64,000 nucleotides of DNA from positions 259,282 to 323,281 of the forward strand of contig CAUYUJ010015514.1 in NCBI GenBank assembly GCA_963575745.1, in the 5' to 3' direction. The notes below the pieces were generated by a model. The model saw only the letters and a program-made list of their open reading frames with translations. It searched no databases and had not been told where the DNA came from. This DNA is from Prorocentrum cordatum (Eukaryota > Sar > Dinophyceae > Prorocentrales > Prorocentraceae). Each line of letters opens with the position of its first letter. Position 1 is the first letter of the stretch. Made by a program: the position numbers and the translations under genes. This document shows positions 32,505 to 43,206 of the stretch, in pieces.

Positions 32505-33601
32505 TGTGCGTTCGCCAGGGTCGCAAGCTCAATAGGGTCCGGCCCTCCAGGGGATGGCACTCCCTCGGTGGCCAGGGAAAGGACACAGCACGGACCTCCC
32601 GCTGAAGAGGCTGCCGCCAATGCGGCGTCCATCTGTGAGGCTTGTGCATCTACCATGAAGATCGTTGGTACGGAGGTCCCAGGGGCCTGGCCTCTGCGCT
32701 CCGTGACCAGGGCGTTGATCTGCTCCCACGCATCAGGGCCTGCGAGGGTAAAGGTGACCCCAGTTTCATCGGCGACTCGATCACCAACGTATGTCGTTCT
32801 GGAGACCACCAGATCGGCTCCAATGTCTCGCACTGCCGTGGTCAGTAGGCTCACGGGGAACCGCAGCTGTCCTCTCTTCCTGAGCTCGTCCTCGGGAGGA
32901 TTCCGTCCGAGAAGCAGGGCCCATCTTCCAAATGTAATCCGCGGAGTTCGTCGCATCCTGTCAGCCCCGCTGGTGGGACCGGGAGGTCCTGCTGGTGGTG
33001 AGGATCCAGGGCTTTGCGGGCTGTCCTGCGTATCGTCATGGTCCAGGCCGGCTCCGCCCTCGGGTGGCGTTCCATCCACATCCATTGGGGCTTGCTCCAT
33101 CTCCTGTGCGGTCCTCCTCTCGCTCACATGCTCGTGGATCCTGCGCATGTCGGCAAGCGTGACATACGTGTGGGGCCGTCGAATTGCCAGCGTTTGTGCT
33201 CTAAGGCAGTCAAGGTCTGGGGCCACCTGCCTGACAGCTTCGGCTAGCTCGTGTAGGCCCAGGAACGGCTGTAGCGGGGCTAGGGCACCGTCCCGTAGTT
33301 GCAGCAGGTCTGGAGGCACCGCAACAGCAGGGGCGTCGGCGTCACAGACTCGTCCGGGCAGTCTTACGATGATGCTACCCCTGTCGTTCGAACGGCAGTT
33401 GGGGCAGTTTACTGGGAAGCATCTTCCATAGGTATGGGCCTGGGTCGGCTGACTCACTCTCCACTGACTCAGACACTCACCATGGAACAAATGGCCGCAT
33501 GGCATAAGGACTTCCGCGATGCCCAGAATGTTCTCGCTGCAGATCATGCATAAGGGAGTGCCTTCGCCGAGATCCCAGGAGGGGACCTCTACGGCATCCA
33601 T
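32351..33601 (-). pseudogene. RING-finger segment of the giant element
   Basis: 416 codons starting with an ATG that overlaps the stop of the upstream segment. Residues 18-72 form a RING-H2-like finger: CMIC, then CGHLFHGECLSQW, then CPNC, i.e. C-x2-C...C-x-H-x2-H-x2-C...C-x2-C with a long loop before the last pair. RING fingers of this type usually recruit E2 ubiquitin-conjugating enzymes. After a Pro/Asp-rich linker, a second region looks folded (RFPVSLLTTAVRDIGADLVV, then RTTYVGDRVADETGVTFTLA, then AWEQINALVTERRGQ; about residues 255-400). The end continues into the 31554-32504 frame. A RING in a retroelement could target host restriction factors or free the element RNP from degradation; that is speculation. 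Confidence 0.75.
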
Positions 33602-34536
33602 GTTCTCTGGGGGGAGTCTGGCGTTGTCTCCAGGGGGCTGGCCGATCCGGATAAGGCCGTCACAAGGCTCTCGATGAGGGCTCTGGCGGAGACGCTCGCC
33701 TCAAGATGCGTCAGACGGGCCTCCTCGCCTAGGTGACTGATGAGGGCCTGTATTTGCACGTTACTGAGTTCGGAGTATGGCGTCAGATTGGCCCCTGGTG
33801 CCTCTCTGTTGAGGCAGGTGACCACGTCTTCCGGTGTGTGCATTTCAGCTCTCGTCATCCACCGATAGAGTACGTCGTAAGGCCGGGTGTCCAACACTCG
33901 CACCGTCAGTACTGGCCTCAGGAGGGGGAAGTAATGTGGGGCCAAGCAGAGCCACAGGGCTTTAGAGATCCAGGAGCCTGGTTGCCCATTGGCTCTGTGG
34001 TCTAGCAGCATGCTCTGCGCGAGGCACTGCGCCTGATCGCCGTTGACGGAAGTCCTTCCTTCGGGGGCGGGCATGGTGCCCCTGCCTGCGCCTTCCTCAT
34101 CTCGTTGCCTGGCGTCTAGCGTGCGTATGAGCCTGTCCAGGTGCTCCTCTCTCGTGCTGCCTGGTGGTAGTCTACCCTGGGGGAGAGCACCTTGCGCCCG
34201 ATTGAGCAGTTGTCGTATGTCTGCGTGCCAGGGAGTGGTCGTGCTCCACGCTGCGCCCTTCCTACATGCGTCGGTCCTTGGTTCCTCAGATTCGTTCTCT
34301 GTTCGTCCCTGGCTTGCTCCGCTCGCGCTCCTGCTCCCGCTTCGACTGCCTGCCGGTCCCCTTGACAAGATGGCGGGCTGGAGGGAGTTACTCGCGTCTA
34401 AGTGCTCCATCATCCACTCCTGAAGCCGCGGCGCGATATAGCTACCCGCTTCGGGCGCATCAAGTGTGGATCCAGTGGCCCTGGAGGATGCGTCTGCCTC
34501 TGCAGCGCGGACTACCTGGGCGTCCCTGTACGACAT
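33589..34536 (-). pseudogene. Gag-like segment upstream of the RING
   Basis: 315 codons ending TAG at 33589, overlapping the ATG of the RING segment by 13 bases in another frame. That could be a frameshift or a reinitiation arrangement. Helical content in the last third (LSNVQIQALISHLGEEARLT, then ASVSARALIESLVTAL) and a Ser/Arg-rich part near residue 60. No domain known. Confidence 0.5.
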
Positions 34537-34579
34537 AACGCCTCGCGCTCTCCACCGTGTGGCTGCCCGATAGATGATG

Positions 34580-35815
34580 TTAGTATGGCGATATTGCTGG
34601 ACCTAAACGCCTTCTCGAGAACGATGCGATCCCTGCCCGCGGCAGTGCCCCAGATGAACGGAACCAAGATCCGGCTCCACTGCATGCCTGGGGTGAAAGT
34701 GTTACTGGCCACCATTCTCCTGATTCGGTGGACTTCGTCGACAAAAGCTCCTCGCTGGGCAAGTTCAGCGAGGGAGAGGCCTTGCATGGGATCAGGGGGA
34801 GGCCTATATATTGGGCTGTTCCTCTGCTTCCATCTCCGCTACTAGAGCTTCTTCCGCCATCCCTGGGGTCGTCCACGTCCATGGGAGCGCCTCCGCCACT
34901 GGGTCGATCCGTATGCGCGAACTCTCGAGCACAGCTGTCTGCACCTAAGCGTCGGATGACGGCATCTGTAACGAGGTTTCCCAAGGGGGTCCCTTGTCCC
35001 ATTTGGGCATGTAGCGGGCGCCAATCGGCGCGGGCTGCGGCCTGTAGCGCACCTCTCATAACCTCAGCTGCCTGAGCGTGGGGGCTGTCTCTGGCGCGCC
35101 ACCAGCGCCTACTCAGGTCTACGTAATTTCGGGTATCACTTATTGCCTGGTCGAGGTAGTCGCCGCCAATGGTGTTGTTTAGCCAGCTCAGATCATCCAG
35201 GTCCACCACTGTGTTCGGTCCTATCGTGATCGTCGTGGTTGGCCTGTTCATTGGGGGACCCCTCCAGTGCGGTGGTGGGTGCGCGATTGGATCTTCGCGA
35301 TAGAGCTGCGGTGGGAACCAACCGCCGAGTCGTCCATCGGGGCAAGTCCTAAGGACTCGTCGTACTCTTAAGCAGGCCTCAAGGGCCCAGGACTCTGGCG
35401 CGACGCAAAGCAGGGCGAGGGTGGCCACTGCTGGGCGCAGTTGCATCTCATCTCCAAGGTCTGCTCTGTCGATGAAGCCGCTGTTGGCCCAGGTGCCGGG
35501 TTGGGACGCCATGTGCCTCCAGGCTCCCAGAAGCTCGCCCACGAGCCAGGTCGGGGTAAAATCCGTGGGGCCCGGCTGAGCTGGAAAGTAGAGGTGCTCT
35601 GCGATTGGGGCGTATCGCATGCCTGCCCTGACCAGCTGAAGTTGCAGGGTGCTATCAAGGAGGTCGAGGGCGTGCCTGTTAAAAGGCTGGCCCGTTTCCG
35701 CGCTGGGGTGAACCTGGTGGGGGTCGCCCGACTGCTGCTCGCCTCCGCTGTAGCTCCACGGGTTGGCCAACCTCTGGCAGGTGATGCAGCGTCGGCCCGC
35801 CGGGTCTCGAAGCAT
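34580..35815 (-). pseudogene. Gag-like segment with Cys pair
   Basis: 411 codons. The N-terminus carries CITCQRLANPW, preceded in the same open frame by further Cys (CPTQRRDLCGS just above the first Met), so a zinc-binding site is possible. The middle is well-formed (FTPTWLVGELLGAWRHMASQ, then DLDDLSWLNNTIGGDYLDQA, then RRWWRARDSPHAQAAEVMRG). After about residue 350 the frame is Ser/Pro-rich and likely shifted relative to 33589-34536. No recognised family. Confidence 0.5.
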
Positions 35816-35970
35816 CCACGATCCGCAGAGGTCGCGCCGTTGAGTCGGGCAAAAGAAATCCCGTGGCAGCAGGCGGTGCGCCGTGGTGGACCAGGGCCAC
35901 GCGTTGTCATTTCTGTCGCCACCTTGGATCGGTACCCCGGGGTTGCCAGTTGTGCTGGCCGTTACTCCTG

Positions 35971-37053
35971 TTAGAGCTGGCTCTGCCCATGGTACGGGGC
36001 CTCTACCTGATTGTCGTCTCGAGTGTACGTCGTCGCCAACCCGTTCGAGATTGCCCCTCCTCCTGGTGGCCCACTGTCTGATGTCCCTGTGTCCGGAAAA
36101 TGAACTATGTTTTGCCTGCGCTCGTGAATTAGGACCCTGTGCGCGTAAGCTCTGGTCTCGTCGTCCATGGGGTCTTGGGCGCCGTCTGGCCGGTTGGGGC
36201 CGCTGCTGCGCAGTGGCGCAGCATCACGGGGAGGCCTGGTGGGCGAGAGCATGTTGTTCGTGTCGTATCCATTCGGAGGCTCCATCCCGATGTCGCAATG
36301 GTGCGCTGCGGTAGTCATGGCGGCGTACTCGAGACGTGCTAGCTGCATTTCCACCACGGAGGGATCGTCCGCGTCCAGTCTTTCCATCCTTACAAAGTGG
36401 TCGTGAGTGACACTCGCGAAGCGGAAGGCTAGCACCTGCGTCGGATCAGGTTGAGCACCCCCTAAGCGTCCTTCGTGGTCTCCGCCTGTGACTGACCAGA
36501 CCAGCCAGGAGAGGTCCATGATGGCGAGGGCTGGTGCCAAGGTGGCTAGCTGAGATCCGAACCCGGGGAGGAGAGCGTCGTTTGGGACCGCTCGCAGGGG
36601 GCTGCCTTCCCGTATGCCAGGATGGCCAGGGCGATGCCCCCTCCACGCGTGGTGGGTGAGGAGCTCCAGGTTACTGGTTTGGTCTGCGGTTCTAAGTGCC
36701 CCTCGGTCGGGGATTTCACGCCAGGGGCCGTCGATACGTACTAGGTGGCGACGGAGGGCATTCATGGCGCCTCCCCTGCCTGTGACCCTCGGGTCAGCGA
36801 CGCGTGGCCCACGCATGGGTCCATCAGCCTCTCGACTGACTGCCCAGACTGCGTTCGTGTGTCCGGTGGCGTCCATCCATCGAGCACGCATGTCGGTTGC
36901 ATACTGCCCCCTCTCGCTATGGGCCTGGCTGGCGTCATCCTCAGCGTCAGTGGGGGCGCCCTGGCTAGCCATCCGAAGTTCCTCCTCCAGGGCTAGGTCT
37001 GGAGAAGGGAAGGGGAGTGGGAATGGGCGTGCTGGGCGTTCTGGGAGCCGCAC
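35971..37053 (-). pseudogene. Gag-like segment, uncharacterised
   Basis: 360 codons with a natural composition: MDLSWLVWSVTGGDHEGRLG, then AFRFASVTHDHFVRMERLDA and VVEMQLARLEYAAMTTAAHH. Begins 3 bases downstream of the stop of the 746-codon segment. It ends at 35971 just before the Cys-bearing segment. Function unknown. Confidence 0.5.
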
Positions 37054-37056
37054 GCC

Positions 37057-39297
37057 TCAACGCGAACGGAGAACCGTTGGCAGTCCTGATGAGGGGCCCA
37101 CGGCCCACCCCTTGGGGCGGGTCTTCGCGGCCACGGCCACTGCCGCCCGGCATGGCGTCTGCATGCTCCAACCCAGGGGGGGGTCGGGAGAGGAGTGGAT
37201 GGGGCGGGGGCGGGTAGGCGAGGGGGGGGAGACGCAGGGTGGTTCAGCGGCGACGATCGGGGGTCCGATGCGATCGATCAGATCGACCAGGGAGCCCACT
37301 TCGTGGGCAGGGTCGGGTGGGGCCCTGCAGGCGTCGGACGCGCGGGGTCGACCCGTGGGAACGGCCGTTGTCGATCCCCGGGAGGATTGGCCGTGGCCGC
37401 TCGTTTCGGCGCTGTCTGCAGCCAGACGCGCCACTCTGTAGCCCCTGTCGAGCGCAGCGTTCAATGTGCTCGTCGCGCCCGCCCCAGCCGTTTCCTGTTC
37501 ATCTCTTCCTGGCTGAAGGCCAGTCCCATCGGTGAGGTCAACGACATGGGGGCTGGGTGCTACTGCCGCATTGACGCCCATGTCTCCAGGGAGGGGAGCG
37601 GCGGTGTCATGGCGGCAGCCACCTAGATCGCCTGTAGCGCCGACTGCGCCGGCCGCACCACCATCGACGCGCCCTCTCTGGTTCGGCCCCATTGGGGAGC
37701 CTAGCGCTTCCATGGCTACGTCGGCGGCATCGGCCGTACGCCCGCCGCTGGCCTGGGAGTCCGCCTGCTGAGGGAGGCCCTGAGTTGCTTCACCAAGGAT
37801 GGCTGGGGGCTCGATGCAGCCGCCACTCATGGCCACGGTCCCTGCGGCGCTCTCAGCATCCATGGGCATCGTCTCTGGTTCTCGAGCTGAAGGCTCGTCC
37901 CTTCTGTAACTGTCAGATACGCCTTGTAGACTCGAGCTGCAGGTTCGCCCCGCCTGTGACTCCCGAGCTGAAGGCTCGCCCCGTCTGTGACTGTCAGCTT
38001 GGGGGGCGGATGAAGGACGGGAGTCGTCGGGATTACGGGGATGACCAGGGAGCTGATTGGCAGCCGTGCCGCCGTCAACGTCCGTATGTCCATTTAAGGA
38101 ATCCCGAGCTGCAGGCTCGTCCACTCCTGCTGCCTCGCACGGCGCCCCCCGGGCTGAAGGCCCGTCTTCTACGTGAACAACAATGCCGTGCCTAGGGGGG
38201 GCGGCGGGCGGAAGGCGGGAGCCGTTTTGACGTCGGCTCACGTCAGTGGGAGGGGTCGGCTGCGCGACCGGGACGACGGTCTCCGCGGTCAAAGGATCGG
38301 CCCCTTCGCAGCTGAAGGCTGCTCCTCTCCGTATTGAAGCGTTCAGGGGAGGGCGGTCGGCGGAGTGGGGGCGTGAGCCAATGGGATGTGGGTAGGAGAC
38401 GTGGGCGGACGGCGGTTCGTCCACCCACCCATCATCACCGCAGTCACCCCCCTGGGCAGCCTCAGGCATAAGCCGTCCACCCTCGTCGAGCAAGTTCCTG
38501 GGCCGATCTTCGAGGGCGCCTCTCTGGCAGGAGCTCCTGCGCGGCCAGAATGGGCCTGAGCCTCTCGGGGGATGCTCTTCGTCGTGAAAAGGGCGCTCAC
38601 CGAGAGCGCCTCTCTGGCGGGAGTTCCTGCGCGGCCAAAATGGGCCTGAGTCTCTCGGGGGATGCTCTTCATCCGGAATGGGGCCAAGGCCCCCCGTGGC
38701 CCTGGTATCGCCTCGCGCGGTCCAGTCCTGCCTTTCACTGCCAGGGGAAAAGGAGATTGGACGCCCAGCCAGGGGCAGAGGAAGCGTCGGGGTAAGGGAG
38801 GGGAACAGATCTGGCGGGAAAGAGTCGTTGCTGTCAATCTCAAACCCAGGGAAGCGACTGAAGGTCGCAATGTCACTGTGCCTCGCGGCGCTCACCGTGG
38901 CACCCTCAACTTCCGTCCGGCTGAAGGCCGGTTGTTCTCGTGTGTCTGCTGAGTTGTTGACGGGTACGATCAAGGGATCCTCGGACGCGGTCGGACCGAT
39001 CGAGCTCGGAGGGTCCCAGGGAGCGAGGGGCGACGGCTGCCATGGAGGGATGGTATCCTGTGGTCCTGGGGGACGAGGGCCTGAACCAGCCAGTACGTGG
39101 GCCCCCTGGCCCTCGACTAGGCTTCCATCTTCGCCCGCAGGGTTCCCAGGGATCCTAGATCTATCGCCGATCGGGTTCCCATCCATGCTAAGCCTGACCT
39201 GGCAAGCTGTCTGCCGCGCCGCGCCGCTGGGGGGGGGTGTAATCCAGGGAGTCTGATATGGCCGAAGCGCAGCCCGGGGGCAGCGCGCGGCCCGCAA
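37057..39297 (-). pseudogene. 5'-most gag-like, disordered Pro/Ser/Gly-rich segment with repeated EPSARE motif
   Basis: 746 codons of low-complexity, disordered composition. Two tandem repeats of about 35 residues (DEEHPPR(D/G)SGPFWPRR, near residues 205-250). Several copies of a short motif (GEPSARES, DEPSAREP, DEPAARDS, DGPSARGA) encoded by the covarying TGAAG hairpin DNA at 37883-38164. A possible structured end (DLTDGTGLQPGRDEQE near residue 560). The first ATG may not be the true start. This is the upstream-most coding part I can assign to the giant element. Confidence 0.5.
37883..38931 (-). repeat. Cluster of TGAAG hairpins with compensatory stems
   Basis: Five-bp stems around a TGAAG (or TGCAG) loop on plus: CGAGC/GCTCG at 37883, 37964 and 38105 (and CGAGC/GTTCG at 37933), CGGGC/GCCCG at 38150, GCAGC/GCTGC at 38308, GCGAC/GTCGC at 38854, CCGGC/GCCGG at 38917. 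Further members lie at 2214, 2516, 2827, 11654 and 15903. Stem bases change in pairs while the loop is constant. Confidence 0.75.
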
Positions 39298-39380
39298 ACT
39301 CCTAGGGGATTCCCCCTTGGGCTGGGAGACCCGGCCGAGGGGCCAGGGCCCAGAGACGGCTTGAGCCAGAGGCTACGGAG

Positions 39381-39477
39381 GGGTGTGGGGATACTTTTTT
39401 TTTTACAGCCGCAGGCGGAAGCGCCGGCGGCGAGGGGTCACGGTCGGGCTGCGGCCGTACAGCGGGTGTGGGGATAC
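39381..39477 (-). mobile_element. 69-bp 5'-truncated copy of the giant LINE family with 14-bp target duplication
   Basis: GGGTGTGGGGATAC occurs at 39381-39394 and again at 39464-39477. Between them lie T10 and 53 bp matching the tail at 1096-1148, followed by six bases TACAGC. Read on minus this is an element 3' end plus A10 bounded by an exact 14-bp target duplication: a very short LINE insertion made by target-primed reverse transcription. Confidence 0.85.
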
Positions 39478-39900
39478 GCGAAGCGTCAAGAATTCTGACA
39501 TGCATCTGATCTCCATCTCCAGAGCATACCAACTGGGCCATCGTCCAACTGCCTGATGGCACGCTTTAACGCATGCGTCCCATCGCCTCTGGGTCGCGAC
39601 TCGCCTCGGCGGAAAGAAATACCCCCTTTGTATGGCAAACGCAATGTAAGATGGCAGCCGTACCATGCCAGGACCAGAGAGAACACCACGTAACTCACAA
39701 ACGGGCAGAAGTACCCAAATGTCCCTCTACATCTCCCTGGATTTTCCATGATATCCTTCACATATCCCTGATAATGCCCGACCACACCTGGGGAACTTAT
39801 GCTACCCATGATATTGACGCGCGTGAAACACTCATCATGGCTGACATGATGGCCTCCAGCGAAATAGCCAACGAGGCATAATCACTCGACAGGGGCTATT
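39478..39900 (-). pseudogene. Diverged fragment of the helicase-tail region of a related element
   Basis: The minus frame includes WYALEMEIRCMSEFLTLR(V), which lines up with WKHCEYDAYAMDKKYNSLRF at the end of the helicase tail (about 4340-4410), and at DNA level GGGGATACGCGAAGCGT is shared with 4345. So this is an older copy of a related element's 3' coding end, later hit by the 69-bp insertion. 39670-39900 has no recognisable content. Confidence 0.55.
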
Positions 39901-40084
39901 TGAAGTATGCTGAGCCTAAATTGATTGGGCTGGATCGGCTTGAAATGGGTTGGGCAAAAGCGGTAGGGACGACTTCAAGTTCGCGTGCATTGGGAAATTC
40001 CCAAGTGGGTGCCTCCGAAACCAACGGGCCCGCCCCCTCCGAAACCGGGGCCCACCATCCTTTTCCCAAACCTCCCCCCCGCCC

Positions 40085-40240
40085 CCACCCCACCCTTCAA
40101 TTCGCCGGCGGCGGCAAACAAAAACGACGACGACGACGACGACGACGACGGCGAAAGACGAGGACAACGACGGGTCGGGCAGGTCGGGGTATTGAAACGG
40201 GCAGGTCGCGCGGGCGGTCGGGACGGGCGGGGGCACCCCT
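40085..40240. repeat. (CGA)n microsatellite and GC-rich spacer
   Basis: Ten or so CGA units at 40118-40152, then GGGCAGGTCGGG-type sequence. No gene. Confidence 0.85.
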
Positions 40241-40273
40241 CCCCTGCGCGAGCGCGCATGAAAAGCGCTCTTT

Positions 40274-40289
40274 CCAAAAATGGCTATGG
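40274..40289 (-). other. Possible decayed spliced-leader relict
   Basis: On the minus strand CCATAGCCATTTTTGG resembles the central part of the dinoflagellate spliced leader (CCGTAGCCATTTTGG) with one substitution and one extra T. No clear ORF follows it, so chance or an old retroposed fragment cannot be told apart. Confidence 0.3.
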
Positions 40290-40489
40290 AAGGGTTTCTT
40301 CAGAGTCGCCTTATGTCCGACAGTCGGAGGTAGGAAGAAAATACGGACTGGTCAAACAATACTCAAACATAGCCAAACATAATATAAACATCGTTCCCAC
40401 CCCATATACATATATGGGAGATCCCGGGCCCCGGGCCCCGGGCCGGAACCCCCCTTGTATATAGGGTGCGGCCCTCTCCCGGGGCGCCC

Positions 40490-41640
40490 TTCCGGCGGCC
40501 CCCGCGCGTTACAGCCTGCCCAAGAGGGCTCCAGGAGCGCCGAGAGAGCCCCAGGATCGCTTCAAGACCGCCAAAGATCGTTTCCAGAAGGGTCAAGAGG
40601 CGCTCAAACCGCCCCAAGAGGCCTTCAAGAGGCCCCCCACGAGCGCCCCGGGAGACCAAAATAGCCCCATTCCCTTCGTAAAACGTACATTTTTAGGATA
40701 TCAGCTCCCTTAGCTGTCGGAGCGGCCAGAAAGCCCCACGAGGCGCCCGAGGACGCTCCAGGACGACTGAGGACAGCCCCAAGACGGCCCAGGAGGGCCT
40801 CCCGGGACGCTCCTCCGGCGGCCCCCGGGCTGCCCAGTCCGCCCAAGAAGGCTCCAAGAGCGCCGAGAGAACCCCAGGATCGCTTCAAGACCGCAAAAGA
40901 TCGCTTCCAGAAGGGCCAAGAGGCCATCAAACCGCCCCAAGAGGCCTCCAAGAGGCCCCCCAAGAGCGCCCCGGGAGACCAAAATGGCCCCATTCCCTTC
41001 GTAAAACGTACATTTTTAGGATATCAGCTCCCTTGGCTGTCGGAGCGGTCCGAAAGCCCCACGAGGCGCCCTAGGATAGCCCGAAGACAGCCCAGGAAGG
41101 CCTCCCGGGACGCTCCTCGGGCGGCCCCCGGGCCTCCCAGTCCGCCAAAGAAGGCTCCAAGAGCGCCGAGAGAAGCCCAGGATCGCTTCAAGACCGCCAA
41201 AGATCGCTTCCAGAAGGGACAAGAGGCCATCAAACCGCCCCAAGAGGCCTCCAAGAGGCCCCCCAAGAGCGCCCCGGGAAACCAAAATGGCCCCATTCCC
41301 TTCGTAAAACGTACATTTTTAGGATATCTCATCCCTTGGCTGTCCGAGTTGTCAGACAGCCCCAGGAGGCGCCCAAGGACGCCCCAGGACGCCTGAGGAC
41401 AGCGCTAAGAGGGCCTAGGAGGGCTTCCTGGGACGCTCCTCGGGCGGCCCCCGGGCCTCCCAGTCCGCCCAAGATGGCCCAAGAGACTTCCCGGTCGCCC
41501 CGAGAGGGCCCCCGGAGCGCTCCGATACGGCCCAACATGGCCTCCAGAAGGGCCACGAGGCCGTCAAGACGCCCCAAGAAGGCTCCAAGAGGCCTTCCAA
41601 AAGGGCCCCGGGAGCCAAAACTTACTCCATTCCTTTCGTA
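40490..41640. repeat. Modular satellite, units of about 300-320 bp
   Basis: Each unit has a block of CCCAAGAGG/CGCTTCAAGACCGCC-like repeats followed by a conserved core (CCCCATTCCCTTCGTAAAAC, then GTACATTTTTAGGATATC, then GCTGTCGGAG). Cores start at 40665, 40988 and 41291, with a decayed one near 41628. Poly Gly-Leu-Leu-Trp frames on minus are artefacts. Confidence 0.9.
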
Positions 41641-41754
41641 CCACGTATCCAACTTATTCCAAAAGCCCCAAGAGGCGCCCAAGGGCGCCCCAAGACAAGC
41701 TTGGGAATGAGGCCTCGCACGAACGTCAATGCATGGAGTCTGCCGGGACGGTGG

Positions 41755-42095
41755 GAGGAGGAGGGATGAGGAGCAGGAGGGAGGGGGAGGACGGGGAGAG
41801 AGGAGGAGGAAGAGGAGGAGGAGGGAGGAGGAAGAGGAGGAGGAGGAGGAGGAGGAGGCGGAGGAGGAGGAGGAAGGGAGGAGGGAGGAGGAGGAAGGAG
41901 GAGGAGGCGGAGAAGGAGGAGGAGGAGGAGGAGGATGGGAGGAGGAGGAAGAAGAGGAGGAGGAGGGGGAGCTGAGCACAAGGAGGGGGGAGGAGGAGGA
42001 CCTCCTTCTCCTCCCCTCCTCCCTCCTCTCCCTCCTCCCCTCCTGCTCCGCTCCTCCTCCTCCCCCTCCTCCTCCTCTTCCTACTCCTCCGCCCC
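41755..42095. repeat. Polypurine tract followed by polypyrimidine tract
   Basis: 41755-41998 is almost all G/A (GGAGGAGGA), then 42000-42090 is almost all C/T (CTCCTCCTC). The two halves are complementary in many registers, so the region can fold into a large hairpin; each half may also form triplex DNA. Confidence 0.9.
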
Positions 42096-42259
42096 TGCGT
42101 TCCCGCCGTGTCGCCGCGGGCGCTTCGGAGCGAGCCTGGCGCCGCGCGCGCTCGCGTTCCGCGCGGGCCCCGCGGCGAGCGCTGCTTCCCCCCTTGCCGC
42201 ATAGCGCGGTCTGGGCTGCTGAGGACCCGTGCTTGCGAACACCGTTTTCGGAGCAAACT

Positions 42260-42292
42260 AGAACCTAAGCGCGCGCGAAGCGCGCGCGTGGT

Positions 42293-42340
<48 letters not shown>

Positions 42341-42352
42341 CATACATACACA
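42260..42352. repeat. GC-hairpin plus (TA)n module, copy 1
   Basis: Inverted repeat AGAACC ... GGTTCT enclosing GCGCGCGC-GAA-GCGCGCGC (42260-42295), directly followed by about 20 TA units and then CATACATA. The same module recurs at 45990-46049. Confidence 0.9.
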
Positions 42353-42409
42353 CATATAACGGCGCACCGGGTCCGGGGGCCCGGGGCCGCGACCACGACC
42401 ACAAATGTG

Positions 42410-43030
42410 TGTGCCCAGGCTCTCGGGGCGCCCCTGCGGCCTTCAAAACGCCCCGGGAACGCGCCAAGAGAACCCGAAGACGCCCCAAGACGGACCCAAG
42501 ACACCCAAAGGCCGCTCCAAGATGCCCAAGATGGCCCCCAAGACACCTCCAAAGGCCTCGCAGACGCTTTAGGAAGCTCCCGAAAGGCCCCCCAGGACGT
42601 CCCCAAGAGGCAAAATGGCCCCATTCCCTTTGCAAAACGTGCAATTTTAGCATATGTATTGTTTTCGCTGTCGTACCGTTCTTGACGACATCAGAGGCCC
42701 CCAAGACCGCCCCAAGACGGCCCAAGAGGCGTCCCCGAGGGCCCCAAGACGGCCCAAAAGAGCCCCAGGACGGCCCAAGAGGCGCCCCAGACTGCCCAAA
42801 CGGGGCCCCAAAGGCGCCCAAGAGAAGCCCAAGATTGGGAAATCCAACCGGAATTCGAGCTTTCCGCCAAAAGAGGCGCCCGGGAGGCCCCAAGAGGCCC
42901 CGAAGAAGCCCCAAGATGCCTCCAAGAGGCCACCCAGACGCCGCAAGAAGGCCCCACGAGGACCCCCGAGAGAGCCCTGAGAGCCAAAAGCTGTTTTATG
43001 TCCCGTAGATGTTCGAAGGATTTTGGTCAT
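42410..43030. repeat. CCCAAGAGG-type minisatellite with unique cores
   Basis: Repeats such as GACGGCCCAAGAGGC interrupted by cores at about 42612 (CCCCATTCCCTTTGCAAAAC) and 42983, which are related to the cores of the 40.5-41.6 kb satellite. Confidence 0.85.
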
Positions 43031-43100
43031 CTCGCCTTCTCGGGTTCCTGACGCTCAAAAACAGCCCAAGAGGCCCCCAAGATCGACCCAAGGAAGCCCG

Positions 43101-43137
43101 TCCGTAGCCATTTTGGCTCAAGCCGCTCTGGCGCAAG
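43101..43137 (+). other. Genomic copy of the dinoflagellate spliced leader, followed by a decayed second copy
   Basis: 43101-43122 matches the 22-nt dinoflagellate spliced leader in full (it contains CCGTAGCCATTTTGG and ends GGCTCAAG). 43123-43137, CCGCTCTGGCGCAAG, looks like a second, shortened and mutated leader directly attached. Leaders are normally added to mRNA by trans-splicing, so a genomic copy upstream of an ORF marks a reverse-transcribed mRNA. Confidence 0.9.
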
Positions 43138-43206
43138 CCGTTTTTGTTTGGGGGCACTCGCTCTGCAAGTCCGCCGGGTCCTCCCAGCATCTCTCGGCGC
43201 GACACC

